Positions 24,863 through 33,043 of a DNA stretch of 33,043 bases are shown here, piece by piece. A program made the translations under genes and the position numbers. Where the stretch lies: positions 1-33,043 of the forward strand of contig NZ_CABVHQ010000065.1 of the NCBI RefSeq assembly GCF_902497895.1, given 5' to 3'. Under the pieces are notes generated by a model, which saw only the letters and a list, made by a program, of their open reading frames with translations, did no database searches and was not told the DNA's origin. Source of the stretch: Pseudomonas fluorescens (GTDB lineage: Bacteria; Pseudomonadota; Gammaproteobacteria; Pseudomonadales; Pseudomonadaceae). Position 1 is the stretch's first letter; every line of letters begins with the position of its first letter.

Positions 24863-25175
24863 ACACACCTCGCTTGAAGCCTGAAATGCCAGACTCTGAT
24901 TATTCGAGGAGTGGGTATTTATCGCCGTTCCATTTATTTGCTCGCCGGCGGTCGACGCACCTGCGCCCTTGACCATTCATCCCCTCACTGGAACTCCCTC
25001 GCAGTAAGTAACTGAGAGTCGAACATTCAGGAGTAACCGGCATGGGCATTCCAGCTTGAGAGAACACCCTCTGGAGATGGCGAAACAACTGCAGCGCGAG
25101 CACGATAAATGACTGAGGGGCAATCTGGCGGGGTGCACAGGCGATCTGCGCAGCCCCGCTCAGGGATTCACGGAT
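24863..25175. other. Intergenic region without a supported gene
   Basis: This ~310-nt stretch lies between two small minus-strand genes. A plus-strand frame around 25078-25113 ends ...MAKQLQREHDK before a stop and has GGAGATGG at its ATG. It is too short and unsupported to call. The promoter of the acidic protein is expected near 24870-24950, but I see no strong match. Confidence 0.4.
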
Positions 25176-25406
25176 TCAGGATAGATTCGTCAACTTCAAT
25201 ATCTCTCTTTTGATCAACACACGCTTCTCCTTGAGCTTCTTCAGATCATCATCAGCGGCTGCCGCAGCCTCGGCCTTCAGCACTTCGGCATCGATGCTTG
25301 AGTATTTATCGAGCAATGAGTGGAGATGGGGGTCGTTGGCGCGCTTCTGTTGGATGACTTCCTTCGTACAGCCCAAATCCTGATAAATATCATGGTTCAC
25401 CGGCAT
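25176..25406 (-). CDS. DUF465 (YdcH-like) small protein
   Basis: 76-aa protein of the DUF465/YdcH group: short, charged and largely helical. MPVNHDIYQDLGCTKEVIQQ is followed by DPHLHSLLDKYSSIDAEVLKAE and the basic end LKKLKEKRVLIKREILKL, which fits a helical hairpin. Its function is unknown, although members are widespread in Proteobacteria. The start at 25406 has a strong GGAGGTG site; the open frame continues 53 codons upstream, but that part overlaps the decayed UvrA-like fragment and is not coding. Confidence 0.85.
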   Translation of the reverse strand: MPVNHDIYQDLGCTKEVIQQKRANDPHLHSLLDKYSSIDAEVLKAEAAAAADDDLKKLKEKRVLIKREILKLTNLS

Positions 25407-25497
25407 GGAACACCTCCGTTTGTTGATCGGAGGCAACTGCGTTTTATCGCAATCACCAGTTACCAGCATGGCCTTGCCGATGCCCTTCTGTCGACCG

Positions 25498-25770
25498 TCA
25501 ATCAGACCAGCGGTAACCGTTCGTCGCCCGATCCGGAGCTGGCGAAAAGACTCCAGAGTGACCACAAGAGAATTCGCGCAAAACCTCCAGGGAGCGGCGC
25601 ACCCCGGGGTGCTCGGCGAACACTTCGACCGCCGGCTCCACGGTGAGCTGCAGCACCTCGGCGATGTTCAGCCCCTGCCAGGTTGGTCGGGAAGGTTGTT
25701 TCGCTGAGAGGTCATGGGCCAGCCATGTGTGGGTGAGTACCGAATCGTCGCTCAAGTCATATCGGGGCAA
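25498..25770 (-). pseudogene. Fragment resembling the UvrA family
   Basis: The frame contains the stretch WQGLNIAEVLQLTVEPAV, then EVFAEHPGVRRSLEVLRE. This aligns without gaps to the UvrA segment just before the second ABC signature (in E. coli, KTIHEVLDMTIEEAREFF then PALARKLQTL). The expected continuation VGLxYxxLGQ and the LSGGE signature are absent; the frame instead runs into unrelated sequence and stops. No proper start codon with a ribosome site is present (only TTG). I infer a relic of a UvrA paralogue with both ends lost. Identity is modest, so this needs a database alignment. Confidence 0.45.
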
Positions 25771-25773
25771 GGC

Positions 25774-27881
25774 TCAAGCGCCGAGCAGGGTTCTGACCAT
25801 GGTGCTGAGCGCATCCGGCCCGTAGGGTTTGCTCAATAGATGGGTATCGGGACTCAGTTGGTGGTTGCGCGAGATGATGTCCCGGGTGTGCCCCGAAGTG
25901 AACAGCACCGCAATCGGTGGCGACTGCACCTTGGCCCAGGCGGCCAGGTCGGCGCTTTTGATCAGCCCGGGCATCACCACGTCGGTGAAAATCAGATCCA
26001 CCCGGGTCCCCTCCAATAACATCTCCATTGCCTTATCGCCATTGGCTGCGGTCAGTACGTTGTAGCCTGCTGCAACAGCTCGACGGCGGCGGCGCGCACC
26101 TCCTCGTCGTCTTCAACCACCAGGATGGTCTCCTGCCCACCCGTCTGTTGCGCGCCATTGATCGGCGACTCCGGGGTTTGCGGCAATGTACTGCGGGGAA
26201 AATACATCTGCACCGTGGTGCCCTGCCCGGCGTTACTGGCGATCTCCACATGGCCGCCACTCTGCTTGACGAAACCGAACACCATGCTCAAGCCGAGCCC
26301 GGTGCCATGACCGGCAGCCTTGGTAGTAAAGAAGGGTTCGAAAGCCTGTTTGAGAACTTCGGGAGCCATGCCTTCTCCCGTGTCGGTCACCGCCAAGCGC
26401 ACATAATCGCCCGCGGTTATGCCCTTGCCCGCGCAAAACCTGCGGTCCAGTGTGATGTTCTCCCCACTGATGCAAATGGTCCCCTCGCCCTTCATCGCAT
26501 CCCGGGCATTGATGGCCAGGTTCAGTACGGCATTTTCCAGCTGGTTGCGGTCGACGTGAATGTGCCAGGGGTCATTGGGTAGCTGCACGTCAATCCGAAT
26601 GGTTTCACCCAGGGCCCGCTGCAACAGTTCACCCAGGCCTTCGTAGATTAGCCGCGGGCTGTAGACCGCCGGCGACAACGGCTGGCGACGGGCGAAGGCA
26701 AGCAGTTGCGATGACAGCTTGGCACCGCGTTCGACCGCTGCGATCGCCGCACTGACCCGACGCTGTACGTTCGGGTTGTCTGGTTCATGGCGGGCCAGCA
26801 GGTGCAGGTTGCCGGCGATCACCTGCAGCAGATTGTTGAAGTCATGGGCCACGCCACCGGTCAATCCGCCAATGGCCTCCAGCTTCTGTGACTGGCGCAA
26901 TTGCTCTTCGGCCGCCAGGCGCGCCTGCACTTCATCAGCGATCCGCTGTTCGAGATTGCGGGTGAGTTTGAGTAACGAGGCCTCGGCGATTTTTCGTTCA
27001 TGGATGTCGATCAGAATACCCGGAAAACGAAAGGGTTCGCCCTGATCGTCGTACTCGCAGCAACCGCTGGCCAGCACCCAGCGGTAGCTGCCGTCCGGAT
27101 ACCGAACGCGGAACTCGGCGTTATAGGGACTGCCATGTTGCAGCGAATGGGCAAACAGTCGATTGACCTCCTCCAGGTCATCGGGGTGAATCCTGTCCCT
27201 GGCGAAATCAGGTGCCAACTGATCCAGCGGCTGCTCGAGCGGATAGGAAAAAGTCCGCGCAAAACGCTCATCCCCGGACAGCAGATTGGCCTTGATGTCC
27301 AGGACAAAGGAACCGAGCAAGGCCCCGGCATTGAGTGCCAGCTCCACCCGTTCGTTGGCGGCGCGCCAGGCCAGCTCGGCGTTCTTTCGACGGCGCTCGG
27401 ATATGACATGGGCGGTGGTTTCCACCACTATCGCCATGACACCCGCCGGGGCCTGGTCGTCACCGGCCACCGGGCTGTAATACAAATCCATCCAGACGCT
27501 TTCCGGCTGGCCGTTACGCAACAACACCAACTCTTTATTGTGAAACGACAAGGTCCCGCCGACCAGGCAGGCATCCACCACCTTGCGATTGAACTCGGCA
27601 ATTTCCGGCCAACCCAGTTCAACGGGAGAGCCCAGTAGATACGGATGGCGCCCGCCGGCGAACAGCGAATAGGCATCGTTGTAAATCATGTAGCCAGGTT
27701 TACCCCAGAGCACCACCAGCGGCATCGGCGAGGCGAGCAGTAACTGCACGGTACTGCGCAGACTGGTCGACCAGGTTTCGATGGCACCCAGTTCAGTCAG
27801 GGACCAGTCGAACGCGCGAATGCGTCCGGCCATTTCACCGCTCCAGCCCTGGCACCCGTGGCTTTCAGATAGAAACTGCAT
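25774..27881 (-). pseudogene. Hybrid sensor histidine kinase split by a frameshift in its receiver domain
   Basis: The first frame (26052-27881, 609 aa) has PAS-like sensing regions (~20-155 and ~180-295, the second with RVRYPDGSYRWVLASG). It also has a HisKA site at H346 (GGVAHDFNNLLQ) and a HATPase domain: N-box NARDAM 458-463, DTGEGM 500-505, EPFFTTK, GTGLGL 526-531. A receiver start (ILVVEDDEEVR, 586-596) is then cut by a stop. The receiver resumes in another frame at YNVLTAANGDKAMEMLLEG and runs through the phospho-Asp motif DLIFTDVVMPG to the conserved KPYG and the stop at 25774. Skipping the break near 26058 restores a typical hybrid kinase. Kinase activity could survive; phosphorelay to its own receiver would not. 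I chose ATG 27881 over TTG 27926, which has no ribosome site. Confidence 0.8.
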
Positions 27882-28125
27882 CGGCTTACTCTGTACACAT
27901 GACGGGGAGTCGGAGGTAACGGACAATTGCTGTCAGTTGACACTCGCTTGGGTCGGTCCGTTCTACTCATTCTCAAATAATGACTGAATGTCATATAGCC
28001 CATTGCCGGGCGATCGCGCAATAACGGTGGAATGACTTGTGCGACGCGAGGTGGTTTGCGCTGACTCTGGATGGGGGCGCCGGCTTGACCGGCACCAGGA
28101 AAACAACCGGGATAACCCGTTCTTG
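27882..28125. promoter_or_regulatory. Gap upstream of the kinase with two inverted repeats
   Basis: A minus-strand hairpin (28076-28096, 8-bp stem with one G-U pair, 5-nt loop) lies 29 nt after the dnaE2 stop. It may help end the imu transcript, though it lacks a U-run. A perfect ATGAC-5 nt-GTCAT repeat at 27980-27994 lies ~100 nt before the kinase ATG and could be an operator. Both are visible in the sequence; their functions are inferred. Confidence 0.35.
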
Positions 28126-31100
28126 TCAGCGAAAATCCCGGCTGCGCACACTGATCCCGGTCAGCAGCGAGCTCAAGTCACTCAAGCGCCCGGCAATCAA
28201 ATGCCGCACTTCACCCTCGGTCTCCAGGGTGCCGTCGACCTTCAGCAACTGCGAACCCACCAGGACCTGCCGTTGACGCTCGGCCAGGTCACGCCAGACC
28301 ACCACGTTGACGTTACCGAACTCGTCTTCCAGGGTGACGAAGGTCACGCCGCTGGCGGTCCCCGGTCGTTGCCGGCCGGTGACCAGCCCGGCGACGCTGA
28401 CGTTGCGCCCATGCTCGACCTCGAGCAATTCCCGCGAACTGCGGCAGCGCCGGGCTTTCAGTTCAGCCCGCAGCAAGGCCAGCGGATGCGGGCCCAGGGT
28501 GGTGCCGACACTGGCGTAGTCGGCTTGCAGGTCTTCGCTCACGGTTGGCTTGGGCAAGACCACGAGCGACTCTTCCTGGCAGGGCAAACCGGCAAACAAC
28601 CCCAACTGTTTCTGCACCCCTGCCACCTCCCAGCGCGCCCGATGGCGATCCCCGGCCAGCCCGCGCAAAGCCCCGGCGTCGGCCAGTTGCTCCTGAGCCC
28701 GGGCGTCGAGGCGGGCCCGCTCGCCGAGGTCGGCGATATCGACAAACGCACCGACCAGGCGCGCCGCTTCAATGCGCCGGGCATCGTCCTCGCGAAAACC
28801 GCGAATCATCCGCAAGCCCATACGGATCGCCGGCTGTTCATCCCGGGTCGGCTCCAGGCTGCAGTCCCAGTCGCTGGCGCGCACGTCCACCGGGCGGATC
28901 TGCAGATGATGCCGACGGGCGTCCTGCAGAATCTGGTCCGGGCTGTAGAAACCCATCGGCCAGCTGTTGATCAGCGCGCAGGCAAAGGCCGCCGGTTCAT
29001 GGCATTTCAACCAGCAACTGGCGTAGGTCAGCAGGGCGAAACTGGCGGCGTGGGACTCGGGAAAACCATAGCTGCCAAAGCCCTTGATCTGCTCGAAGAT
29101 CTGCGCGGCGAATGCTTCTGTGTAGCCATTTTTCAGCATGCCCTCCTTGAGCCGTATCTGATGGGGTTCCAGCCCGCCATGACGCTTCCAGGCGGCCATG
29201 GAACGCCGCAACTGGTCGGCTTCGCCGGGGCTGTAATCGGCGGCAACGATGGCAATCTGCATGACCTGCTCCTGAAACAGCGGCACTCCAAGGGTGCGCT
29301 TCAGGACGGTTTTCAATTGTTCTGACGGATAACTTTCCGGCTCCTCCTTGTTACGTCGGCGCAGATACGGATGGACCATACCGCCCTGGATCGGACCGGG
29401 GCGGACAATGGCCACCTCGATCACCAGGTCGTAAAACTTCACCGGCTTGAGCCTCGGCAACATCGACATCTGCGCCCGGGACTCGATCTGGAACACGCCG
29501 ATGGTGTCGGCGCGCCCGATCATCTCGTAGGTTTTCCGGTCCTCTTTGGGCACCGTCGCCAGGCTCAGATCAAGCCCGCGATGACGGCGCAACAGGTCAA
29601 AACAACGGCGGATGGCGCTGAGCATGCCAAGGGCGAGGATATCGACCTTGAGCAGCCCGACCATGTCCAGGTCGTCCTTGTCCCACTGGATGATGGTGCG
29701 CTCGGCCATGGCCGCGTTTTCCACCGGCACCAGGCTGTCCAGCGGTTGCTCGGAAATCACGAAACCGCCCGGATGCTGGGACAGGTGCCGGGGAAAGCCG
29801 ATCAGTTGTCCGGTCAGGCTCAGCACCCGGCGCAACACCGGACTGTCCGGATCGAACCCGCCTTCGCGCAGACGCTCCACCGAGGGCGGTTCGTTGCTCC
29901 AGTGGCCGCAACAATCGGCCAGGGCATTGACCTGATCCGGTGGCAAACCCAGGGCCTTGGCCACATCCCGCACCGCGCCAGCGCCGTGGTAGGTGCTGAC
30001 CACCGCCGTGAGCGCCGCGCGGGTCCGGCCATAGCGCTGGAACACGTACTGCAGCACCTCTTCACGCCGCTCGTGCTCAAAGTCGACGTCAATGTCCGGC
30101 GGCTCGTTGCGCTCTTTGGACAGGAAGCGCTCGAACAGCATGTTCATCAGGCCGGGGTTGATTTCGGTGATGCCCAAGGCATAACAGACCGCCGAGTTGG
30201 CCGCCGAACCGCGACCCTGGCAGAGGATGTCGCGGCTGCGGGCGAAGCGCACGATATCGTGGACGGTGAGGAAGTAACTCTCGTAGCCCAACTCGCTGAT
30301 CAGCTGCAGTTCCTTTTCGATCAGCGCCCGCACCTTGTCTTCCACCCCTTCAGGCCAGCGCCAGCGCATGCCCTGCTCGGTCAGCTCGCGCAACCAGGAG
30401 GCTGCGGTCTGACCTTCAGGCACCAGTTCCCGGGGGTACTGATAGCGCAATTGGCCGAGGTCGAAGGTGCAGCGCCGGGCAAGGCGCGCTGCCTCTTCAA
30501 GCAGCTGCGGCGGATAGAGTGCCTGCAAGGCCTCGAGGCTGCGCAAGTGCCGTTCGCCGTTGGGGTGCAGGCGTTGCCCGGCCTCGTCGACTCGCAGGTG
30601 ATGACGGATCGCGGTCATGGTGTCCTGCAAGGCGCGCCGTCCACGGGCGTGCATATGCACATCGCCGCTGGCCAGCGGCGCAATATCCAGAGCGGCGGCC
30701 AGGGCCAGCAAATCCGCGAGCCGTCGGGCATCGTTCTGCCCGCAGTGCAGTTCGACGGCCAGCCACAGCCGCTCGCCGAACACCTGCCGCAGCCAGCGCC
30801 CTTCCCCCTCGACCTCGAGGGTGTCGGGCAGCCACAGCGCCAGCAACCCCGGCAACGGTTCGCTGAAGTCCTCCCGCAGCACTTGGTACTGACCTTTTTC
30901 CACCCGGCGCCGCGCCCGGGTGATGAGCCGGCACAGCGCCTGGTAGCCCTCGAGGTTTTCCACCAGCAGCACCAGCTTCGGGCCGTTTTCGATGCGCATT
31001 TCGCTGCCGATGATCAGCGGCAACTCCAGCTCTTTGGCGGCCTGCCAGGCGCGGACGATGCCGGCCAGGGTGCACTCGTCGGTGATCGCCAGGGCTTGAT

Positions 31101-31203
31101 AGCCCTGACGTTTGGCCCGCTCGAACAGCTCGCGGGCACTGGAGGCACCGCGCTGGAAACTGAAGTTCGACAGGCAGTGCAGTTCGGCATACTCGAGGCT
31201 CAT
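28126..31203 (-). CDS. dnaE2: Error-prone DNA polymerase DnaE2 (ImuC)
   Basis: 1025-aa C-family polymerase that performs translesion synthesis in the ImuA-ImuB-DnaE2 mutasome during the SOS response. The N-terminal PHP domain (from ~4: YAELHCLSNFSFQRGASS) is followed by the polymerase core. Nucleotide site GRGSAANS is at 330-337 and catalytic aspartates D370 and D372 lie in PPDIDVDFEHER. A third acid lies in LLKVDILALG. A C-terminal OB-fold (NVSVAGLVTGRQRPGT) is present, and there is no tau-binding C-terminus. Length is typical of DnaE2 and shorter than replicative DnaE. The ATG at 31203 overlaps the imuB stop (ATGA). All catalytic residues are intact. Confidence 0.97.
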   Translation of the reverse strand: MSLEYAELHCLSNFSFQRGASSARELFERAKRQGYQALAITDECTLAGIVRAWQAAKELELPLIIGSEMRIENGPKLVLLVENLEGYQALCRLITRARRRVEKGQYQVLREDFSEPLPGLLALWLPDTLEVEGEGRWLRQVFGERLWLAVELHCGQNDARRLADLLALAAALDIAPLASGDVHMHARGRRALQDTMTAIRHHLRVDEAGQRLHPNGERHLRSLEALQALYPPQLLEEAARLARRCTFDLGQLRYQYPRELVPEGQTAASWLRELTEQGMRWRWPEGVEDKVRALIEKELQLISELGYESYFLTVHDIVRFARSRDILCQGRGSAANSAVCYALGITEINPGLMNMLFERFLSKERNEPPDIDVDFEHERREEVLQYVFQRYGRTRAALTAVVSTYHGAGAVRDVAKALGLPPDQVNALADCCGHWSNEPPSVERLREGGFDPDSPVLRRVLSLTGQLIGFPRHLSQHPGGFVISEQPLDSLVPVENAAMAERTIIQWDKDDLDMVGLLKVDILALGMLSAIRRCFDLLRRHRGLDLSLATVPKEDRKTYEMIGRADTIGVFQIESRAQMSMLPRLKPVKFYDLVIEVAIVRPGPIQGGMVHPYLRRRNKEEPESYPSEQLKTVLKRTLGVPLFQEQVMQIAIVAADYSPGEADQLRRSMAAWKRHGGLEPHQIRLKEGMLKNGYTEAFAAQIFEQIKGFGSYGFPESHAASFALLTYASCWLKCHEPAAFACALINSWPMGFYSPDQILQDARRHHLQIRPVDVRASDWDCSLEPTRDEQPAIRMGLRMIRGFREDDARRIEAARLVGAFVDIADLGERARLDARAQEQLADAGALRGLAGDRHRARWEVAGVQKQLGLFAGLPCQEESLVVLPKPTVSEDLQADYASVGTTLGPHPLALLRAELKARRCRSSRELLEVEHGRNVSVAGLVTGRQRPGTASGVTFVTLEDEFGNVNVVVWRDLAERQRQVLVGSQLLKVDGTLETEGEVRHLIAGRLSDLSSLLTGISVRSRDFR

Positions 31204-32615
31204 GCGAACCAGCCTTGCAGCCACAAGGGCCCGGCCTCGCCCACAGTGCGCCAGGCCCAGGCCTGCTGGCCGGAGCGGGTTTCGATCAGGTAGTAGTCGC
31301 GGCGCACATCACCGCCATCCCACCAGCCGGACTCGATGCGCTCCGGCCCCATGAGGATCCGCGCCGCGCCTTCGGGCACCGCCAGCGGTTCGCTGAGCAA
31401 CCAGCCCGGGCGCTGCAGGCCGGGGGTCGGCGGGCAGCCCTGGCTATCGGCGTGCGGCTGCCAACTGTGTTCGGGCCGGTGATCGGCCTGGAAGCGCAGG
31501 CCATGCACCGCGTCATCCCCCAGCCGCGCCCGCAGGCGTTCGCGCAGTTGTTCCCAGGGCAAGGATTGCTGCGGGCGCTCATCGAACAGTTCCCGGTGCT
31601 GCGGGACGAACCTGGGCAAGTCCTGGGCCACCAGACGAAAGCCTCGCACCGGCGACCCGACCTGCACCTGTTCCAGTCGACCGCGGGCCAGCTCGAAGAG
31701 CATCGCCGGATCGCGCTCGGCGCTGAGCAGGCCGACCTTGATCTGCGTGTCAGGCAACCCGGCATGTTCCAGATGCAGGTCAAAACGCTGCACGCCGCTG
31801 TCACGGCCACAGAGAAACGCCGACAGATCAGTGGTGAGCCGGCGCAACGGGAACAGCAGCGCCTGATGGGACAAGACATCGAAGTTCAGCTCGATGCGCA
31901 CGTCAAAGCGGTCCGGCGGCAGGTAAAACGCCAGGGCCAGCGGGCGGTCGCCCTGCAGTGTGTCGAGGTGCTTGAGCACCTGGGCTGCAAAGCGCCGCGC
32001 CAGGCTATGGCGCGGCAATGCCTGGACCTGACTCAAGGTCCGCAGGCCCATGCGCGACAAGGCTGTGGCGACCTCCTGCTCGAGCCCGATCCGGTCGATG
32101 GGCATCTGCCCGAGGATTCGCGACAAGCTCTGATTGTCCGTCACCGCCAGGCCGTCATAAGCGTTGGCCAGGATCCGTGCCGCCGCCGGATTGGGCGCAG
32201 CGACGATGCGATGACGAAAACCCAGCGCCGTGAGTTCCGCCCGCAGCCGCGCCTCGAAGTGCGGCCAGGGCCCGAACAGACCCAGGCTCGATTCGATTTC
32301 AAACAACAAGGCGCGGGGATAAAACACGCTCACCTGGGAACTGAAACGGTAGGCCCAGGCCGCGAGAAATTGCTGCCAGCGCTCGATCTCGGCAAGGTCG
32401 TATTCGGCGCTGGCAAAGGCTTTGCTCAAGGCATGGGCGGCAGTCAGCGATTGCCCCGGCCGCAGGCCAAGCGCCCGAGCAGCGGCGTTCACCGCCTGCA
32501 ACACCCGGCGCTGCGCAGAGCCCGTCAGCAGCGCCAGCGGTTCTTCGGGATCGGGCCGCTGACGTAGCGCAGCATCCAGCGCCAACTGCGGAAAGAGTAT
32601 ACAAACCCAACGCAT
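31200..32615 (-). CDS. imuB: ImuB, Y-family polymerase-like mutasome subunit
   Basis: 471-aa homologue of Y-family polymerases that is thought to bridge DnaE2, ImuA and the beta clamp rather than synthesise DNA. In line with this, the N-terminal MRWVCILFPQLALD lacks the catalytic Asp of the usual DMDxFF motif. QQSLPW at 349-354 resembles a beta-clamp-binding motif near the place seen in mycobacterial ImuB. The C-terminal GWWDGGDVRRDYY block (430-442) is an ImuB hallmark. I placed the start at 32615, with GAGG upstream, because the longer frame overlaps imuA. It follows imuA by 7 nt and overlaps dnaE2. Confidence 0.95.
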   Translation of the reverse strand: MRWVCILFPQLALDAALRQRPDPEEPLALLTGSAQRRVLQAVNAAARALGLRPGQSLTAAHALSKAFASAEYDLAEIERWQQFLAAWAYRFSSQVSVFYPRALLFEIESSLGLFGPWPHFEARLRAELTALGFRHRIVAAPNPAAARILANAYDGLAVTDNQSLSRILGQMPIDRIGLEQEVATALSRMGLRTLSQVQALPRHSLARRFAAQVLKHLDTLQGDRPLALAFYLPPDRFDVRIELNFDVLSHQALLFPLRRLTTDLSAFLCGRDSGVQRFDLHLEHAGLPDTQIKVGLLSAERDPAMLFELARGRLEQVQVGSPVRGFRLVAQDLPRFVPQHRELFDERPQQSLPWEQLRERLRARLGDDAVHGLRFQADHRPEHSWQPHADSQGCPPTPGLQRPGWLLSEPLAVPEGAARILMGPERIESGWWDGGDVRRDYYLIETRSGQQAWAWRTVGEAGPLWLQGWFA

Positions 32616-32622
32616 GTCAACC

Positions 32623-33043
32623 TCAATGCCCTGTGGTAAAGGCGATCGGTGCCGAGCGGGCCAGCCCGCCACGGCACTTGAGCACCCGCAGTTGCGCCGG
32701 CCGGGCATCGATGGCGATCCGCAAGGCCGCGGGCGAAGGGTTGATGGCTTCCTTGATCGAGCGATAGGCGAACGCCAGGGTCTGCCCGGTTTCGGCGGCC
32801 ACCTGCAGCCGGCGCAGGGCCCGGTCGTCGGCCTTCTGCGGCCAGCACAGGACCGCGCCGCAACTGCCCGAACGCAGGCATTGTTCAGCGGCCCACAGGG
32901 CATCGCGGTCACTGGCCTGGATCACCGACAACTGACGCAGATCCACGCCAGCGTTCTGCCAGGCCTGCGGATACGGCACATGGGGCGGCGCCACCAGGAC
33001 AATCCGCTCACCCTTGGCGGACAACCGCGCCAGGGTCGGCCAC
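32623..33043 (-). CDS. imuA: ImuA (RecA/SulA-like) mutasome subunit, C-terminal part
   Basis: About 139 residues are visible. The frame is open to the right edge (WPTLARLSAKGERIVLVAPP at the edge), so the start lies outside the window. ImuA resembles RecA and, in Pseudomonas, is also annotated as a SulA-like protein. Here the stretches IVLVAPPHVPYPQAW, WAAEQCLRSGSCGAVLCWPQ and RRLQVAAETGQTLAFAYRS (RecA-like core strands) are clear. It heads imuA-imuB-dnaE2; a lexA gene and SOS box would be expected upstream, outside the window. The internal TTG at 33024 is not a likely start. Confidence 0.92.
   Translation of the reverse strand, partial: WPTLARLSAKGERIVLVAPPHVPYPQAWQNAGVDLRQLSVIQASDRDALWAAEQCLRSGSCGAVLCWPQKADDRALRRLQVAAETGQTLAFAYRSIKEAINPSPAALRIAIDARPAQLRVLKCRGGLARSAPIAFTTGH

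Noticed and set aside
25040..25113. Plus-strand micro-frame ending MAKQLQREHDK
   Set aside because: Eleven codons after its ATG, no family and no conservation evidence; possibly a remnant but cannot be supported.
29371..31293. Long plus-strand open frame opposite dnaE2 (640 codons)
   Set aside because: It is exactly antisense to the conserved dnaE2 gene; its product is low-complexity, Gln/His-rich and matches no family. Long antisense frames are expected in GC-rich coding DNA.
31215..32567. Plus-strand open frame opposite imuB
   Set aside because: Antisense shadow of imuB with no ribosome site or recognisable domain.
1..33043. CRISPR array, tRNA/rRNA genes, insertion sequence or prophage
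   Set aside because: No regularly spaced direct repeats, no tRNA-like cloverleaf or rRNA sequence, and no transposase, integrase or phage structural gene was recognised; the phage-like genes belong to the T6SS.

Overview
The window reads as chromosomal DNA from a fluorescent-group Pseudomonas. It is GC-rich with Pseudomonas-like codon use and carries typical Pseudomonas REP palindromes. The gene content is also typical: a type VI secretion (T6SS) cluster, an orphan cbb3 oxidase CcoN, and an imuA-imuB-dnaE2 SOS mutagenesis cassette. The species is inferred; no rRNA or tRNA gene is present to confirm it. I see no phage, insertion sequence or CRISPR array.

Layout. (1) 1-9424, minus strand: one T6SS operon read tssB-tssC-tssK-tssL-OmpA-domain protein-hcp-clpV-vgrG. 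vgrG runs off the left edge, and tssA, E, F, G, J and M are not in view. Stem-loops follow hcp. (2) 9425-10978: a long gap holding the start-less 5' stump of a YtcJ-like amidohydrolase, then a LysR regulator. (3) 10979-13752: REP hairpins, an orphan ccoN on the minus strand, and a PepSY protein plus b-type cytochrome pair on the plus strand. (4) 13783-22963: two near-identical ~150-bp REP elements in opposite orientation bracket a DUF488 gene and a complete catabolic cluster. The cluster has a FadR-type GntR regulator, a branched-chain/urea-type ABC importer (binding protein, two permeases, two ATPases), an M20 N-carbamoyl amino acid/ureide hydrolase and an amidase. Apart from the regulator it is tightly packed, with start/stop overlaps at most junctions. 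(5) 23092-25406: a possible 49-aa ORF coupled to a membrane-anchored strictosidine-synthase/SMP-30-like protein, another REP, a small acidic protein and a DUF465 (YdcH-like) protein. (6) 25498-27881: decayed genes, namely a UvrA-like fragment and a hybrid histidine kinase split by a frameshift in its receiver domain. (7) 28126-33043: dnaE2, imuB and the 3' part of imuA.

How the parts work. The T6SS genes encode the contractile sheath (TssB/C), the baseplate-membrane connector (TssK/L), an extra peptidoglycan-binding membrane protein, the tube (Hcp), the recycling ATPase (ClpV) and the tip (VgrG). The catabolic cluster looks like a regulated import-and-hydrolyse pathway for an unidentified small carbamoyl, ureido or amide compound, releasing ammonia. 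The imu genes form the SOS-induced translesion mutasome.

No wholly new system is evident. The points most worth a second look are the unassigned ureide/amide cluster between inverted REPs, its AT-rich operator-like palindrome, the small coupled ORF, and the three decaying genes.
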